The notes below the pieces were generated by a model. The model was not told where the DNA came from. It saw nothing but the letters and a program-made list of their open reading frames with translations, and ran no database searches. A stretch of DNA of 27,051 bases, taken from the NCBI GenBank assembly GCA_963589235.1, contig CAVAJX010000074.1, positions 1 through 27,051 on the forward strand. Direction: 5' to 3'. The stretch is from CAG-877 sp963589235. GTDB taxonomy: Bacteria > Bacillota_I > Bacilli_A > RF39 > UBA660. Positions 24,414 to 27,051 of this stretch are shown here, piece by piece; positions within the stretch are counted from its first letter, which is position 1; each line of letters starts with the position of its first letter. The position numbers and the translations under genes were made by a program.

Positions 24414-25217
24414 ATGGGGAATGCCACAAACGGACTAAAGAAATTTTTACAAAACAAAAATACTGTAACTGTAATTGGTGTAGTACTTGCAGTTTTAGTA
24501 TTATACGTTGGTTATAACATGCGTGTTAAAAGTGCTGTTAATCCAATAACTGTTCCTTATGCCAAAGAGACTATCAAAGGTGGAACACAAATAACACAAG
24601 ATAAGGTTGGAACAATTCAAGTTCCACCTTCAATGCTAAAAGGAAACGTGCTTACTCAACAATCACAAATAATTGATAAGTATGCACGTCCTGATAGTAT
24701 TATCCCAGAAGGTAGCTTATTCTATTCAACTGCTGTAGTAGAAGAAGCTCAATTACCTGCAAGTATAATTCTAAAATATCCAAAAGGATATGTATTATAC
24801 AATATGGCAGTTACTACACAAACAACATATGGTAACTCAATATATCCAGAAAACTATATTGATATTTATCTAAAAGCTGTAAATAAATTAACAGGTAATG
24901 AAGTAACAGCAGATGCAGATAAGATTATGCTAGGAAAACTTGTTGAAAACGTTAAAGTTTTAGCAGTAAAAGATGCTTCAGGACAAGCAGTATTTGCTAA
25001 CTTAGATGAGCAAAGAACACCAGCAATGATCATATTTGCTGTACCTGAAGACATGTACATCTTATTGAAAAAAGCAGAATATTTAAGAAATTATGATACA
25101 ACTTTAATTCCAGTTCCAACAAATGAAAGCTTATCTGATAAGCCAGGAGATATTACAATATCAAGTGAAGACTTAAAGAATTGGATTAATAAAGTTACAG
25201 TATGGACTGAAAGTTAA
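24414..25217 (+). CDS. cpaB: SAF-domain protein, CpaB/RcpC-like (Flp/Tad pilus assembly)
   Basis: The 267-residue protein has one TM (about 18-33) and an extracytoplasmic SAF-type domain. The region ITVPYAKETIKGGTQITQDK, followed by the conserved DKYARPDSIIPEGSLFYSTAV, is the CpaB pattern. A C-terminal domain (about 120-245) ends in the RTPAMIIFAVPEDMYILLKKA segment seen in CpaB/RcpC homologues. In diderms CpaB works with the outer membrane secretin; in Firmicutes it is found without one and may bind cell wall. The position just before the CpaF-like ATPase is typical of tad loci. SD GAAGGAGAGG. Confidence 0.85.
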   Translation: MGNATNGLKKFLQNKNTVTVIGVVLAVLVLYVGYNMRVKSAVNPITVPYAKETIKGGTQITQDKVGTIQVPPSMLKGNVLTQQSQIIDKYARPDSIIPEGSLFYSTAVVEEAQLPASIILKYPKGYVLYNMAVTTQTTYGNSIYPENYIDIYLKAVNKLTGNEVTADADKIMLGKLVENVKVLAVKDASGQAVFANLDEQRTPAMIIFAVPEDMYILLKKAEYLRNYDTTLIPVPTNESLSDKPGDITISSEDLKNWINKVTVWTES

Positions 25218-25246
25218 GAATAAAGAAAAAGAAAGAGGTTGGTTAG

Positions 25247-26989
25247 ATGAACGAAAATATTTTTGATAAACTTGATTTTGGGCCTTTAAAATCCCTATTA
25301 GATGATGATGACATTACTGATATATCCTATGATAATAATGGTCAGATATGGATTCGTTCTCTAACACAAGGCTCTATTCGAGTAGAAGTTAACGGAGCAA
25401 CACCAGAGTTTGTAGAAAAGTTAGCATTCCAATGTTCCAACGTCATGGGAACAACATTTAATAATGCTAAGCCATTTCTAGATGCTGAATCAAGTGAATT
25501 ACGTCTTAACTTTGTACACTCTTCAATCGCAACAAATGGTATTGCCATGGTTATACGTAAAACGCCAGCTAAAATACGTCTAGAAAAAGAAAAACTACTT
25601 AAAGACGATTACTTCACACAAGATATCCATGATATTTTAATTAAATGTGTAGAAGGACATTGTAACATAATCGTCTCTGGTGAAACTGGTTCAGGTAAAA
25701 CAGAGTTTGTAAAATACCTTGCCAGTCATACTAAAACAAATGAAAAAATTATTACTATTGAAGATACATTGGAATTGCACTTAGATAAAATATTCCCACA
25801 ACGTGACATCGTTTCAATGAAAACAAATAACGTTGCTAGTTATACTGATGTATTAGTCACTTGTATGCGTCAGAATCCAAAATGGATTCTACTATCAGAA
25901 GTACGTAGTGCTGAAGCAGTTACTGCTGTACGTAACTCTATATCATCAGGACACAATATTTTATCTACAATCCATGCTGATAAAGCAGCCGCTATTCCAT
26001 ATCGTTTATATAGTTTGATGGAAACTGATCTAGATGTTAACCAGTTCCTATCAACAATTTATAGATATATTCAATTAGGTGTTCATATAAGAGCATACTA
26101 CAGTAAAGAAAAAGGTAAGTTTCATCGTGAAGTAGATGAAGTAACAGAATTCTATGTTGATGAAAATAATCAACCACAAAGTAGAACTATATATCAAAAA
26201 GTATTTGGAAAAGAACCAATGCTTAGAAAACCTAGTAAACATTTAATTGAATATCTAGAAAATCAAAATATTGATATCACTGCAGTTACAAGTCACATGG
26301 TAGATGATCTTCCTTTCGATAATGATGAAGAGAGTGATACTACTGCACCAGCAGAAACTACTAGTGTAGAAACAAAGCCTGCTGAAATTGAAGTTCCTAC
26401 AGAAAATACAGGTGCAACACCAGAAACAAATCCTGTTGTTAATAACGAAACGCCTGCTGGAAACGTAATGCCAATTCCTGAACCAGCTCCTGCAACTGCG
26501 CCAGTAATGCCAGTTCCAGAGCCAGTTCCCGCAACAGAACCAGTATTGCCAACTGCACCAGCTGTAAATCAAGAAGTAGTACAAACACCTACGCAAGTAC
26601 AACCAGAAAACCAAGCTACACCAGCACCAGTTGCAGAAACAGAACAACCTAGTACAAGTCAAGTAATACCTACAGCATCAGTAGTGCTACCAACACCTGA
26701 GGCAACAACAAATGTACCATTACAGCCAGAAGTAGTATTACCAAACTTAGAAACAGTTATGGCTCAACCAATACCGGATCAACCAGCAGTAACTCAAGAA
26801 ACACAACAGCCTAGCGTTCCAGAGTCAGTTATACCATTAACACCAACGCCTGAAGCTCCAGCAAATGTACCATTACAACCAGAAACTGTTGTAATACCAA
26901 CTGCAAATGCACAAGTGATACCAAGTGTAGCACCAGTTATACCAGAGCCATTACCAACATTAGGTAGTAATCCTGGTGTTCAACAATAA
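25247..26989 (+). CDS. cpaF: CpaF/TadA-type secretion ATPase with Pro/Thr-rich tail
   Basis: Hexameric AAA-type motor powering type IV-related pilus or secretion systems from the cytosolic face. Residues 1-355 are the ATPase: N-domain (1-110), Walker A GETGSGKT (145-152), Asp box ITIEDTLELHL (169-179), Walker B WILLSEVR (213-220) and His box GHNILSTIHAD (235-245). The remaining about 220 residues are a low-complexity Pro/Thr/Glu/Val tail with loose repeats (NVPLQPE twice, IPEPAPA/VPEPVPA), unusual for a soluble ATPase. The SD AGAGGTTGG precedes the ATG. It is the last gene in the window; TadB/TadC-like platform genes would be expected beyond. Confidence 0.9.
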   Translation: MNENIFDKLDFGPLKSLLDDDDITDISYDNNGQIWIRSLTQGSIRVEVNGATPEFVEKLAFQCSNVMGTTFNNAKPFLDAESSELRLNFVHSSIATNGIAMVIRKTPAKIRLEKEKLLKDDYFTQDIHDILIKCVEGHCNIIVSGETGSGKTEFVKYLASHTKTNEKIITIEDTLELHLDKIFPQRDIVSMKTNNVASYTDVLVTCMRQNPKWILLSEVRSAEAVTAVRNSISSGHNILSTIHADKAAAIPYRLYSLMETDLDVNQFLSTIYRYIQLGVHIRAYYSKEKGKFHREVDEVTEFYVDENNQPQSRTIYQKVFGKEPMLRKPSKHLIEYLENQNIDITAVTSHMVDDLPFDNDEESDTTAPAETTSVETKPAEIEVPTENTGATPETNPVVNNETPAGNVMPIPEPAPATAPVMPVPEPVPATEPVLPTAPAVNQEVVQTPTQVQPENQATPAPVAETEQPSTSQVIPTASVVLPTPEATTNVPLQPEVVLPNLETVMAQPIPDQPAVTQETQQPSVPESVIPLTPTPEAPANVPLQPETVVIPTANAQVIPSVAPVIPEPLPTLGSNPGVQQ

Positions 26990-27051
26990 TAAAATAAAAA
27001 GAACATCTGGTAAAAGTCAATAGATAATTTATGGCAGATTTAATATAATTT
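26990..27051 (+). other. non-coding tail of the window
   Basis: 62 bases after the ATPase stop. I see no hairpin with a T-tract, no promoter and no ORF with an SD. The one ATG here gives a 5-codon frame and has no ribosome binding site. Confidence 0.4.

Noticed and set aside
26255..26662. Minus-strand ORF rich in Cys and Trp opposite the ATPase tail
   Set aside because: It is the antisense reading of Pro/Thr/Glu codons and has no SD or promoter.

Overview
The window is AT-rich DNA from a low-GC Gram-positive bacterium. It is most likely an uncultured gut member of the Bacilli of the RF39/Mollicutes-like kind with a small, tightly packed genome. The evidence is the base composition, strong AGGAGG-type ribosome binding sites, TGn-extended -10 promoters, short or overlapping gene junctions, and a gene order (ireB-ruvX-yrzB-mltG-trmR-trhP1-trhP2 ... 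greA) that follows the Bacillus subtilis yrzL-yrrK-yrzB-yrrL-yrrM-yrrN-yrrO ... greA region. TGG encodes Trp throughout and the genes are intact under the standard code. All 26 protein genes (counting one broken gene) end in TAA or TAG and none in TGA.

Region 1 (1-5612) opens with a 350-base non-coding stretch holding a strong promoter with a palindrome in its spacer. It continues with dnaE (replicative polymerase alpha subunit), overlapping lspA (lipoprotein signal peptidase), an APH/choline-kinase-like phosphotransferase broken by two opposite frameshifts, and rluD (23S rRNA pseudouridine synthase). A TspO-family membrane protein lies convergent on the minus strand (5615-6073), and a GluP-like rhomboid protease diverges from it (6144-7295).

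Region 2 (7302-16518) is the conserved housekeeping string. It contains IreB, the RuvX/YqgF nuclease, a DUF1292 protein, MltG and the tRNA U34 modification set TrmR/TrhP1/TrhP2. Interspersed are a membrane-anchored unknown, a small unknown, a dGTPase-like HD protein and a tandem pair of paralogous two-TM proteins with a locally near-identical 84-bp block. greA with tandem terminators ends the region.

Region 3 (about 16594-16799) has no recognised gene. It appears to be a self-contained transcription unit: an extended -10 promoter, a 6-codon ORF (MCWQSQ) with a good Shine-Dalgarno site, a three-way-junction RNA fold ending in a U-tract, a tandem copy of the 3' half of that fold, and a perfect final terminator. 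It looks like an attenuator or leader RNA with no gene left to regulate, or a small RNA.

Region 4 (16798-26989, running on past the window) is one apparent 10-kb operon. In order it encodes a five-TM protein with a DUF4352-like ectodomain, a pseudopilin-like/Ig-like surface protein with a duplicated module, a class B-like sortase, a 956-aa secreted Cys-rich protein with no sorting signal, a small TadE/pilin-like protein, a CpaB-like SAF-domain protein and a CpaF/TadA-type secretion ATPase with a long Pro/Thr/Glu-rich tail. Together these suggest a Tad/Flp-like surface machine combined with a sortase. The membrane platform genes (TadB/TadC type) are not in the window.
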